NCBI RefSeq assembly: GCF_000715075.1
Contig: NC_134082.1
Location: forward strand, 103,022,399-103,086,398
DNA: 64,000 nucleotides
From: Nicotiana tabacum
Taxonomy: Eukaryota; Streptophyta; Magnoliopsida; Solanales; Solanaceae
Direction of reading: 5' to 3'
Shown here one piece after another: positions 1-10,451 of this stretch. The notes under the pieces are model-generated. The model did no database searches. It was given only the letters and a program-made list of their open reading frames with translations, and was not told the origin of the DNA. Within the stretch, counting starts at the first letter, position 1, and every line of letters begins with the position of its first letter. The translations under genes and the position numbers were made by a program.

Positions 1-1054
1 AGATAGAGGAGATCTTATAATCCACAGTCTAGCCTAGCTTCTTGTTTTTCCCTTTTAGAACAATGTAACAAGGAGATCGGTGAGCGATAACATTCTACAG
101 CAGCGTATAAGCAGCACACAACAGCGGCAAACACTACAGTCACACGGTAGTCCCAGCTACCAGAATTTTCCTGAACTACATTGACCTAATTCCTGTTCAG
201 CCCAGGATATGTAGGAAACCTCTGAAGCAAAGGTTCGGTCAAATTTTTTTCAAAAAACGCTTCACACGGAGTACTCGGACGAGCAAAAATCGCTCGTTTT
301 ATCTTTGCGCGAAAACCCTTCGTGTCTTCGGGCAAAGAGGGGTAGCTGTAAGCACGTGATTTTTGCTCCGCGGACAATCACTCCAAAAAGAAATCAAAAA
401 GAAATCAAAAATAATGGCAAATGGCCTCCCTGTACAATTTTTCGATTTTTGCGTGACACGTGTTGGCAGTCATTTATGGTTCTGTCCATTTTTCGTTTAA
501 TCTTATCAAACAAAATACAAAATATGTATGTCATGTGTAATTAAACCACGATTCGGTCATTAAAAGGAAATTCAAAATATATACATGCATCTTTATTCTA
601 GGTTGGGATTTAGCCTACTTAAATATTTTCATATGCGTGTGATAATTGTGTTACAATATTGTTTGTTTTAATTTCATTTTTTATTTATTTTTATTTTAGT
701 TCATTTAGTTTAAAACTAGAAAATAAAAGAAAGAGTGATGAAAATCGGTTTGGGCCAAAAATGAAAAAAAATAGGCCCAAGTCCAGGACACAAGTCCAGT
801 CCAAACACAGGCTGCCCAGGCCTGGACCCAAAACGACGCCGCATAGGGCGTCTAATCGGAGCCGTCCGTTCAAACTCATCCAACGGTCCACATCCGCGTC
901 CATAATCCGATTCGTTTAACCGGTCCAACCCAACCCCTCACTTAACCAAAACGACCCCGTTTCTATACCAAACGACCCCGTCCAGTCACTCACCAGTAGA
1001 TCCAAACCGTTGAGATCATTTGATCTAACGGCCCCGATATATCCTCCCTTTCCG

Positions 1055-1062
1055 TATATAAA
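1055..1062 (+). promoter_or_regulatory. TATA box, probable LTR promoter
   Basis: TATATAAA is followed by a C-rich, CT-rich leader (CCCCCCATCGCACCCC and AAACCCTAGCC). This looks like a plant RNA polymerase II start region with transcription beginning roughly 30 bases downstream. No long ORF follows, so I read it as the promoter of the surrounding LTR and not of a host gene. Confidence 0.45.
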
Positions 1063-3521
1063 CCCCCCATCGCACCCCACGCCCCATCCAAACACCCCCC
1101 TCCGGCTTCGTCATCTCCAAAGCCTAAACCTAATATCCCAAACCCTAGCCGCCCCCCTTCACCTTCATTGAAAAGCCGGCGGCAAGGATGCCGGTGACTC
1201 CTAAAACAACACCCCCGATACATCCAACCACCCTGAACACGAATCCACTAACCATGTACCTCGAATCACCTTCCATCGTCTCGAATCTGGATTTGAAGAT
1301 TCGAGACAAAAACTCGATCTATGCCAAACCACCCCAGATTCACACTAGACAACCCCCTGACCTCCCTCGTGACCAAACCAAGCTTGGTTTGGTCCGAATC
1401 TACCCACAAATCCTCAAACCCCAAATCTGAGGATTCAAACCTTAGAACACAAGAACCTGAGGAATCCGACCTGCTTCATAGAGGGTTTGAGGTCTAATAG
1501 ACCTTAACCAAGGTGTTCTCGGTTGAGAACACCCTGGTTAAGTTTGTTTGTCCTCAAATGGTCAAATCTAATTCGGACTTGGGTCGGCCTGCTTTGAACA
1601 TTTTTAGTAAGTTTTCCTTTTTTGTTTTTGTTTTATTTGAATAGTGATTGAGTCTGTTAGCATGTTCTGTTGTGTTTGTTTGGTATTTTCTGGTATTTTT
1701 CTTAATTTCTTCCGTCTTTGTAAAGACCTTTTATTTGGTCATTTGTTCTTCTGTGTACATGTCTGAATGCATTCTGTGATATCCACGTTCGATTAGATTA
1801 GTCGTCATATAAATAATTCGTATGGCCTCCCAGTATTGTGCAAAGTTAGCTGAAGTTATTCAGGACCCCGTACGTATTGTTTATTTAATCGACTTGTTAT
1901 ATCTGGTTATCATTAGTATAGTCGACCTAATAAACGTCGTCGATTAATTTTCTAGGGCTAAATGATCAAATGGACTAATAACTTCACATGACTGATTGAA
2001 CCCTGTCGTTGACTGAATGCCCGACATTGTTTGAAATTGGTTTGTTTGCATTGCAAAACGACTGAAAAGCTTCAGTCCAGGGCAGTTCTGAATCTAAACT
2101 TTCAGAAGTTCAAAAATGCCATACTGTTGCAATGGGTCAAGACAGTGATAACCAGGGATTAACAGGGGTAATTTGGGTGTTGAAAAGAACAGAAATGATT
2201 AGTTTAAATGAGCTGACAAATAGGGTACTGGATTAGGATTAAAATAAGGTAATAGTGGGGAGCCAAACTTTGTGGTATGGGGCTGATTGAATAAAAAAGG
2301 GGTGCCCATGTTGTTGGGCAGAAAATACAGGCTAAAAGCCTGTCGAATGGATGGGTATAGGGAATATTTTGATTAGTTTAGAAAAGGAAGTTATGGGCAG
2401 GAAAGAGGGGAGGGGTTCAAGGCAGCTGAGTGCTTGCCATTTCTGCCTATAAATAAAGCTGTTGCAAAACTTAAAAGGGTGGACATTTTTTAGTCTTCAG
2501 AGAAAACAAGAAACATAAAGTCTCAGAATTTTGTAACCAAACCCTGTCTAAAAACTACATAAGAGTTCAAGTTGGTCAAGTTGTCTTGGCCAATTGCTGT
2601 TGGTTGCATGTTGAGCTGCTTGTGATTGTTGAACTGCTGGTGTTGTTACATTTAATACTCTGTTGTTTCTGCTGGTTCATTACTCTTTTTCTGGGATTTG
2701 TCTGTCTGATGCTCGATCACCTGTGGGCTACATAGTTGTTGCTGGTTGTGTTGCTGTGTTGTTGCTATTTGTTGTTGCTGTTGGTTGCTTGCTGCTGATA
2801 CTCTTTCTCTTACTCTTCTTATTGTGCAAACATCCAGGTACACGACTAATACTGTCAATGTAACTTGAAGTTGAGTATGAATGCAAAAAGAGAAGAATTG
2901 AAGATTGTTTATTTTAAGCATAGACTGTTACATTGAATATCATATAATGCATAATAGTTTACATTTTGTATGGATACTGAAGGTAACTTGCACGCCTAGT
3001 AGATATCAATGTATGGTGATTGAATGTTAGTTGTATATGTATGCTGTTAGGTAAAAATATTACCAATGCAGTAGGTTGTATCCCAGACTTAGTTTAATTG
3101 TGTAACATATTCTTTAATACATGCCAAGCATGAAACTATCCATTACTAGTTAAGTTCATCTCCTTTTGATAAACTGCTTTGTTATAATTATTGATAAGCC
3201 ACACCTTTAGAACAAAGAACATAAGTTTACGGTCTCAACCTCATGGGGGTCGAGCCCAGGTCGAAACAGACCAAGCAGGCCCGCATCAGATAAACAGTGG
3301 CCCAGGTCTGGCCCATCTCGCATGAGCTGGATTTGGGCCCATAATGTTCGATCAGCTGTCCGTGCGCGTAGCCACATTTTCCTATTCTGTAAAAGCATTT
3401 TGAATCCTGCTATAAATAACCTGCAAGCATGCAATTAACTAGGACTATCTCTGTTTTCAGTTAGTAAAGACAAACGCGACAAGAAACGTAGTTGCTATAG
3501 GATATCCTTTTAAAATAAGGA

Positions 3522-4131
3522 CGAGATGAGCCTCGCCAAATAAAAACGCACAAGCTGCGGGGCCCTCGTTAAATGTATATATCGAAGCATTCAGTTTCCA
3601 AGGCAGGTCGTTTAGCAAATCTCACAACCCTCCCGGAATAATAACGCGATAGCCTCTTTTAAGCGCGCATCTAATAATCTTATCTCCCTAAACTCGGGTG
3701 CACATTTATGTGACCCAAATCCAAATCTCGACGGAGTCGAAATATGTCTCTAGTCACGGGCACATTGATTGTGACGTGGCCCGAGATGCATTTTCATGAC
3801 GTTGTAAATTCCTTTTAATAACAAAGTGAGACGAGCCTCGACAAACAAGAAATGTAGAAGCTGCGGGGCCCTCTAGATGTATATATATTAAAATACTTAG
3901 AATTCGGGACACGCCGTTTAGCAAATTTTACGGTTTTCCCCAAAATAACAATACGTTAGTTGCTTTAGGCGCGTCTTAATAATTTATTTTTCTTAATTCG
4001 GGTGCACATCTATGTGACCCAAATCCAAATCTCAACCGAGTCGAGATATGTCAATAACCACGGGTGCATTGATGTAACGTGGTTCGAGATATATTTTCAC
4101 GACGTTGCAATTCTCGTAAAAGATAATAATA
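3522..4131 (+). repeat. Diverged two-copy tandem repeat, unit about 305 bp
   Basis: Two head-to-tail copies (about 3522-3826 and 3827-4131) share ordered landmarks: GAGATGAGCCTCG/GAGACGAGCCTCG, AAGCTGCGGGGCCCTC, CGTTTAGCAAAT, GGTGCACATTTATGTGACCC and TTTTCATGACGTTG/TTTTCACGACGTTG. Landmark offsets are 304-305 bp. The copies differ at many positions, so the duplication is old and probably predates insertion of the LTR. Confidence 0.8.
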
Positions 4132-4473
4132 AAAGCGGTTAAAAGTTAAAATTTGCACATAAGTTCATATTCGTATAAAATCAGATAATCAAGCCAAATA
4201 TAACAGTTGAGCGACCGTGCTAGAACCACGGAACTCGGGAATGCCTAACACCTTCTCCCGGGTTAACAGAATTCCTTATCCGGATTTCTGGTACGCAGAC
4301 TGTAATATGGAGTCATTATTTTCCTCGATTAGGGATTAAAATTGGTGACTTGGGACACCCTAAATCTCCCAAGTGGCGACTCTGAAATAAATAAACCAAT
4401 CCCGTTTCGATTGTCCTTTAATTGGAAAAACTCCTCTGGCACCCTCGCGGGTGCGGAAAAAGGAGGTGTGACA

Positions 4474-5098
4474 ATGAGTTGTTAGTTGGATTGCTTGTAT
4501 TGACTGAGATGACGTTCTTAGACCTGAGATTAGTGCTATGGTGAGTGTTTGGAAGTGAGACGATGTTTCTGCTTAGATTTGGGTAATGGCCCTAGCGGGC
4601 GAGAGAGTTTCGTGACTTGTTGACTTCATGGGCAGCTATGAGTTTCCACATGTCTCTTTATCGTGGGTAGTGTTGTGGAAGTCCGGAACAAGGTTGTATT
4701 CAATATGAAGTATATTGTCAGCATCCAGGATGTTATTTGAGCAGCTATAGTGGTTAGAGGTTATTGCTTCGAGTATGTGAGTTGTGTGGAACAACATGTG
4801 ATTGTATTCTGGATTGGAATTTTTGGCTCGATTCAGCTTGTTTGGGTGTGTTCAGTGTGATGATGTGGAATTCGGGTCCTATGATGAATTTCGGATGTTG
4901 AGGTTCGGGTCATGTTCTAAGGTTATAGACTAAGTAGGAGATGAGACCTTCAGTTAACTTGCATTGTCAGTTCTGCATAAGTTGGATGATGGGGAATCAC
5001 CCCTGAGTGTATGTATGAGGAGCTCATGCAGTGGTTCGATGGCCTTGGAACGACTCCGGGCACGTTTGAGGACGAACATATGTTTAAGTGGAGGAGGA
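4474..5098 (+). mobile_element. Remnant of Ty3/gypsy internal region (end of pol plus polypurine tract)
   Basis: The stretch has no open frame. It ends with the typical 3' end of a plant gypsy internal region: TTTGAGGACGAACAT, then the purine tract AAGTGGAGGAGGATG directly before TGTAACGACCC at 5099. The preceding 600 bases look like decayed pol tail. The 5' side is cut off at 4473 by the neighbouring LTR, so the rest of the element is missing. Confidence 0.6.
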
Positions 5099-7477
5099 TG
5101 TAACGACCCAACTACTCATTTTGAGTAATTGCATCCAGTTCGACAGTTTGAGGTTATGAGCAGCTTCATATATGTGTATCGACTTGTGTGCGCAATCCGG
5201 GTGTGAAACCGGAAAGCTTTTATGTGAAAATATAAAAATAGTAATTTCTAGAGTTAAAACTTGGTTTTTAGTTGACTTTGGTCAATATTTTTAGTAAACG
5301 GACCCAAATCTGTGTTCCGAAGATCCCAAGAGGTCCGCGGTAAAATATGGGACTTGGGTGTATGCCCGGAATTGAATTTCGAGGTCCCTAGCTTTAGAAA
5401 ACAATTTTTGAAGAAAATGGTTGTGCTGATTTTTAAAAGAAATAAAGAAATGAATTAATATTTGAACTCATTGTTATCGGGACCGTATTTTAATTTTGGA
5501 TCTCGGTACAAGTTTGTTATGATATTTAAGTCCTATCTGTGAAATTTGGTGAGAATCGAAATTGATTTGACGTGATTTGGACGTCCGATTGAAAAGTTAG
5601 AAAATCATGAGTTTTGAGGTTAAATTTATAGTTTTGATGTTATTTTGATGATTTGATCGCACAAGCAAGTCCGTATGATATTTCTATACTTGCGTGCATG
5701 TTTGGAGCCACGAGGGCTTGGGTGAGTTTCGGATAGGTTTAGGTTATGTTGCGCTTGTTTTTGGATGCTTCATCATCATTTCTTCAAGCAAAAATAATAC
5801 TACATTGAGAAAATGAGATCCAAATTCAGTTTTTATTAAACCAACAAATCCGTATCGAAATTATGGAGCCATAGGAAAAAGAATCATTGAATTCGGACAT
5901 CGTATGAGAAAGCTATGCTCATTTCCGTGTCGGGAAAAATTGTTGATTTCTAGTGTGGTCGCAATGCAAACTTTTTCATAGCAATTGCGATGCCCAGTTC
6001 GCAAATGCGAACTTTTTATCGCAAATGTGACTTCTGCCAGCCCTGCCTTGTTCCCAAATTGCGCGGGTTCGCAGGGTCGCAAATGCGACATCTGAGGCCT
6101 GTTAAGTGAGATTTTTGACGGGATTTTTACCCATTTTTCAACTTTCTCAAACCCTAAACCTCCATAGGCGCTTTTTCAAAAACCTAAACTTCTCCAAATC
6201 ATTGGTAAGTGATCTCTAACTAATTCCTTTCATTCCTTAACAACTTTTAACTAGATTTCAACAAAAAAATCTAGAGTTTTTATGGTAAAAATTGGGATTT
6301 TTGGGTAGAGATTAGGATTTTTAAATTTTCGGGATTTAGACCACGATTTGAGGTCGGATTTCAAAACCAATTACATATTTGGGTTTGTGGGTGAATGGGT
6401 GTTCAGTTTTTGTAAATTTTGTCGGGTTCCGAGGTGCGGGCCCGGAGAGTTGACTTTTGTTGACTTTTTGTAAATTATATAAGAATCATAGTTTTGTCAA
6501 TTGAAATTGTTTTCTCTTGCATTGTTTGATGTATTCAGGTTGTTTTTGGCTAGATTGAGACAAACGTTGATGAATTGGTAAAGGAAAGCTAAATTAAGTA
6601 TTGAATTGGTCGGATTGAGGTAAGTATCTTGCCTAACCTCGTGTGGGGGACTTCCCCTTAAGATTTGAGTCTTCTATGTTGATTGTAGTCCATGTACGCG
6701 AGGTGACGAGTACGTGTTCAGACTTATTTGTGAAAAGTTGGCATTTTAGAGTTCTTAGGTCCTTGTATTCACTGAGTATGAAGTTGTTCTTGATATGATT
6801 GAGCTTTCATTTACTAGGTTCACCTCTACATGATTTAATTGGAATTAATTGTTGTATGATTCATTCTAATTGCCTATTTGACTCTTATTTTGCTTAATTG
6901 AAGATTTTTACCTCTTTTATTGTCATGCTATCTTTCATAACTGGTTGTCTTTATTGGAAACCATTATTATCTCTCCTGTAATTGTTTAGTCTTAACTGAG
7001 GTTATGATTATCTTCCCACTGCTCATCCTTAATTGAAATTATTGTATATTCTTCGTAATTTGCCCAACCTTCAAGAAGTTTAGGTATCCTATATTTAGTT
7101 GACATTTTCTTATTTGGAATCATTTGATTCATGTTAGCTTCCTTGTTATTGAACTACATATTGTGGGATCGTTGCTTCACATTATTTTCTCCCTTGTTAA
7201 GTTGTTCTTATTACGCTTAGTATTCTCTATTGTGGTTATTCCTTGTGAGCTAGTTTTACCGTCTCCTTGTGATCGAAAGTTCTCGAATTGATTTAGTTGT
7301 CGTGGTGTTGTATATATTGTCATTGTTGTTGTGGTACTTATTGTGGTTGTGCACGAGGTTTCTGTCGTGCGGTTGTTGATATTGTGATGCACGAGATTTC
7401 TGTTGTGCGGTTATTGTTATGGGGTTGCATGAGGTTACTGCCTTGCTATTGCTACTATTGACATATTGCACATGCGG

Positions 7478-7517
<40 letters not shown>

Positions 7518-8755
7518 TTATATGTGGGTTGCACATCTGGCGAGACAAGGTGGGAATATTATGATGCACGTGTGGCGAAACAAGGCGGGCACTTATTATG
7601 TTATTATTAGCACATGTGGCGAGACAAGGTGGGTTATGCCAGGGATTGATTGTGATGTTTTGTGATGGCCTGAGGGAATTCTTGTTGTTTGATACTGTGT
7701 TGTGGTACGCTTACCTGTATGAGTTTTATCTCGTGAAAGTTGTGAGAAAACATCTTACGTGTTGTCCGTTCTTTTCCTTATGCTTATTAGTTGGTAGGAG
7801 TTATGTTAGAGCACTTGCACAAGCATACACGTAGTTGAACACTCCCCTTTGGATATGAAGTTCTCCTGATATAGTTGAGTATAGATGTACACCCTCGTTT
7901 ACTTGTTATATATGTGAGAGTGGATCTAGTTAGCAAGTGAGTTGTCAGCATAACCATGAGGTGTGATGAGGGCACAAGAGGCCAAGTATTAGGGTTCCGG
8001 TATTGAGACCAGTGAGTTGCAATTTGTCTGAGATTTGGTATTTCGCGGAGTTTGTTGGCTAAAACCTTATGTGAACACTGTCGTAGGTTCTGGGTTATGG
8101 CTTACTTTTCCTTTGTTTTGAAAATTTGGACTTGGGTTTGTGTTTTCGCTCGCTCTTCTATATCATTATTTTGGTATTTTCGCTATTGCTTGTTGTTTTC
8201 TTCCCTTATTGTGATTATAGTATTGTTAGTCATTTTGTGTAGTCTTTATATATATACATCATGTTCCGTCGTTCCTATGTTTATACTTGCACAGTTTATT
8301 GGACCGGTAGGTGTCTTGACTGTTCCTCATCACTACTCCACTGAGGTTAGTCTTGATACTTACTGGGCACCGCCGTGATGTGCTCATGCTACTCTTCTGT
8401 ACATTTTGTTGTGCAGATTCCAGGTATTGATCGTTAGTAGCTATGCGGATTATTGCTGAAAAGACTCAAGGTAAACCTGCTGCTGTGTTTGTAGGCTTCG
8501 GAGTCACCTTCTTACTTGTATTCAACTGTTTTCACTCTCTTCTAAACAGTTTATATAGAAGTGGTAGTTAATTCTGTAGAGCTTATGACTTGTACTACCG
8601 GGTTTTGGAAATATGTTCATTGTATAAAGGATTCATTCCAGAAGAAGTTTAAGATGTTATTTGTTATTGTTGTTCTTTCGTAAATGTTAGGTTTACCTAG
8701 TCCTTAAGAGTAGGTGTCGTCACGAAATCCAACGGTGGGAAATTGGGTCGTGAAA
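5099..8755 (+). mobile_element. 3' LTR of a truncated Ty3/gypsy element (element D)
   Basis: The LTR starts TGTAACGACCC right after a polypurine tract and ends GGGTCGTGAAA, a one-base variant of the usual TGACA end. It belongs to the same family as the solo LTR at 60737-63825: both share a CGTGTCGGGAAAA block and the GCGAATTGCGA-like palindromes (here 5957-6090). Inside are an AAACCCTAAACC leader, a GAGGTAAGT donor-like site at 6616, a (TA)n run, three copies of a GGCGAGACAAGGTGGG-like motif (7540-7635) and a GTGCAG acceptor-like site near 8416. ORFs predicted in it are by-products of repeats. Confidence 0.75.
7482..7515. repeat. (TA)n microsatellite
   Basis: An uninterrupted AT dinucleotide run of about 34 bases inside LTR D. 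It makes the Ile/Tyr-repeat ORFs predicted on both strands here, which I do not regard as genes. Confidence 0.95.
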
Positions 8756-9545
8756 ATATAATATAGAGAATTTTCTGAAACTTATCTTCAATTGTAACCA
8801 TAATAAGCCTAAATTATCATTTCTGGTGGTCATAGGCATATACCACTTTTGATGGTTAATAAAATTTAGTTACAATGAGATATATGAATCATTGCCAGTT
8901 TTAGCGGCCGTACTCTACTAGAGTCCAAGTGAACCATAAAATTAAGCAATAACAAGACTTAGGAAATATTGCCACTACTGGTTGCTATATATTTCTTGGA
9001 GACTCTACTGAAGTTTAAGTGGACCTAACAATGTTATCCACTTTGTCATTTTTGTATGGAGATGACAACATCATGAAAACAAGTATAAAAAAAATTAGTT
9101 GTTATATGCTAATACGTATACATAACACGTAACACAGCAAGTTGATTCAACGTACCATTGCCTTCTTAGTCTTCAAATTTGTATTTCAAATCATAATATA
9201 CCCGGAAGTCCTGCATCACTAGTTTCTTAGCATTAGCATGTGATGGACACAAATAATAATCATAATTTTTCAAGTTCATGAAAGAAATCAAATAAAATTA
9301 TAAATTAATAAGGCTTATCTTTGAGAAACGACATCAGAAGGATTTCATCTCTTCATAGAGTTGGAAAATTAACAAAACCAACGTATTGTTCACCACCTTA
9401 AGGATATAATCTTCCTTATGATGCTTGAAATGAACAAGATTTAACTACGGACGTAAAAGCATAGCCTCACACCGGAGATGAACACTAAAACAGAAATTAA
9501 ATTCGAAGTAAGTGCTCAAAATGGTAGAGTCTCATGTTGATAATG
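8756..9545. other. Unclassified AT-rich DNA, no gene seen
   Basis: No ORF, RNA gene or clear element boundary was found. The sequence adjoins a leftward LTR-like unit (9546-9995) and could be the decayed internal region of that element read on the minus strand, but I see no gag or pol motif to prove it. Confidence 0.4.
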
Positions 9546-9995
9546 TGTTATAAAATAAAGACTGTAAAGTAAAGACAAGTATAGAGAGAAACTAATGTAT
9601 TATTCAATTTTCAAACTGATGTACATAATGAACTGAAATCTCCTCTATTTATAGAAGAAAGGAAGTTGTTGTGTAAGCTGCTCCTGCAAGCTGCTGTGTA
9701 AGCTGTTTGTAAGTTGCTATTACAAGCTGTTGTGTAAGCTACTTGTAAGTTGCTTGTAAGCTGATACTGTACCAGATATAGATAATCTTCTACCGGGGAT
9801 AATATTTATCCATAACGGAGTACCGAAATGATAAGCTTCTTTAGGAGGCTTATTTCCAATAGAGTACCAAATAGATAAACATATTTACGGCGAATTCACA
9901 TATGGATAAGCTTCTTCAAGAAACTTATTTACAACGGAGTACTAAATGAACATTCATAATATAATTATATTTATAACAAAATACGAATTGTTTTG
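9546..9995 (-). mobile_element. Probable LTR of a decayed copia-type retrotransposon, minus orientation
   Basis: Read on the minus strand, this has an array of short AGCTTACA-type repeats (9665-9770), a TATA box (CTATAAATAG at 9648-9657) and a downstream TTTATTTTATAACACATTAT followed by TCAACATGAGACTC. This arrangement recurs at LTR/leader junctions of Solanaceae copia-like elements. I could not define both LTR ends or a target duplication, and no partner LTR is visible. Confidence 0.4.
9665..9770. repeat. Short tandem repeat of GTAAGCTG/GTAAGTTG units
   Basis: Imperfect repeats of about 10-20 bases built from TGTGTAAGCTG, TTGTAAGTTG and CTGCAAGCTG lie just upstream, on the minus strand, of the TATA box of the LTR-like unit. 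The position suggests U3 promoter repeats. Confidence 0.7.
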
Positions 9996-10261
9996 TTAAA
10001 AACGATAAATTTGTGTACCCAATAAAACTAAATCAAATGGTCAAAAATCAGTCGTTTGAATTCTTTTCTTTTTGACAAAGCAGTCTTGGGGTTTATTTGG
10101 ATTAGAAATCTAGTCCAAATTAACCTAATCTTTTGGATGAGTTAATATAAGAACTCATTTTGACCCAAAATGAATATTTACCTAGTCATTAAATTATGAA
10201 CGGATTGAGAGTACACTATCATTTGCTAGAAATTCCACATCTGATGCAAAGGCTCAAGATT

Positions 10262-10396
10262 TGGGCTTCCCCATTATCCTAAGGCCCAAAGAGAAGTTAT
10301 AGTCCATATTAAAGGTCGGGCAGACACTCAATCAGAAGCCCACAAAAGCCCAGAAAGCTTAAACCCTCCAAACTGTATGCAACAGAACCCTAACCC
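10262..10396 (+). promoter_or_regulatory. Promoter with site II elements and a telo box for the bL25m gene
   Basis: Upstream of the ATG at 10452 are TGGGCT (10262), GGCCCA (10282-10287), AGCCCA (10337 and 10347) and AACCCTAACCC (10386-10396). Site II (TGGGCY, either strand) combined with a telo box (AAACCCTAA-like) is a known signature of plant promoters for ribosomal and nuclear-encoded mitochondrial proteins, which matches the gene downstream. Confidence 0.65.
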
Positions 10397-10451
10397 GGAT
10401 TTTCCAAACTGAAGCTACCCATTTCCCCATAGACGCTTTCACAGGAAGATC

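Larger units (their letters stand above)
1..4473 (+). mobile_element. Large LTR-like region, probable Ty3/gypsy Tat/Ogre-type LTR (left boundary not seen)
   Basis: No convincing coding region lies here. The right boundary is clear: a GC-rich hairpin (ACCCTCGCGGGTGCGG), a purine-rich stretch and a terminal TGTGACA at 4473, the end style of large Solanaceae gypsy LTRs. A TATA box near 1055 followed by a C-rich leader, and a diverged 305-bp tandem duplication at 3522-4131, also suit an LTR. No tRNA primer site follows 4473, so this would be a 3' or solo LTR. The left end may lie within the first kilobase or outside the window, and part of 1-600 may be another repeat. The family name is inferred from general resemblance. 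Confidence 0.45.

Noticed and set aside
2652..2921. 89-codon minus-strand ORF rich in Gln (NQQQQQIATTQQHNQQQ)
   Set aside because: It comes from a GTTGTTGCT-type low-complexity stretch inside the LTR-like region; no family, no splice or start context.
7256..7610. ORFs with Tyr-Ile repeats on both strands
   Set aside because: Produced by the (TA)n microsatellite in LTR D.
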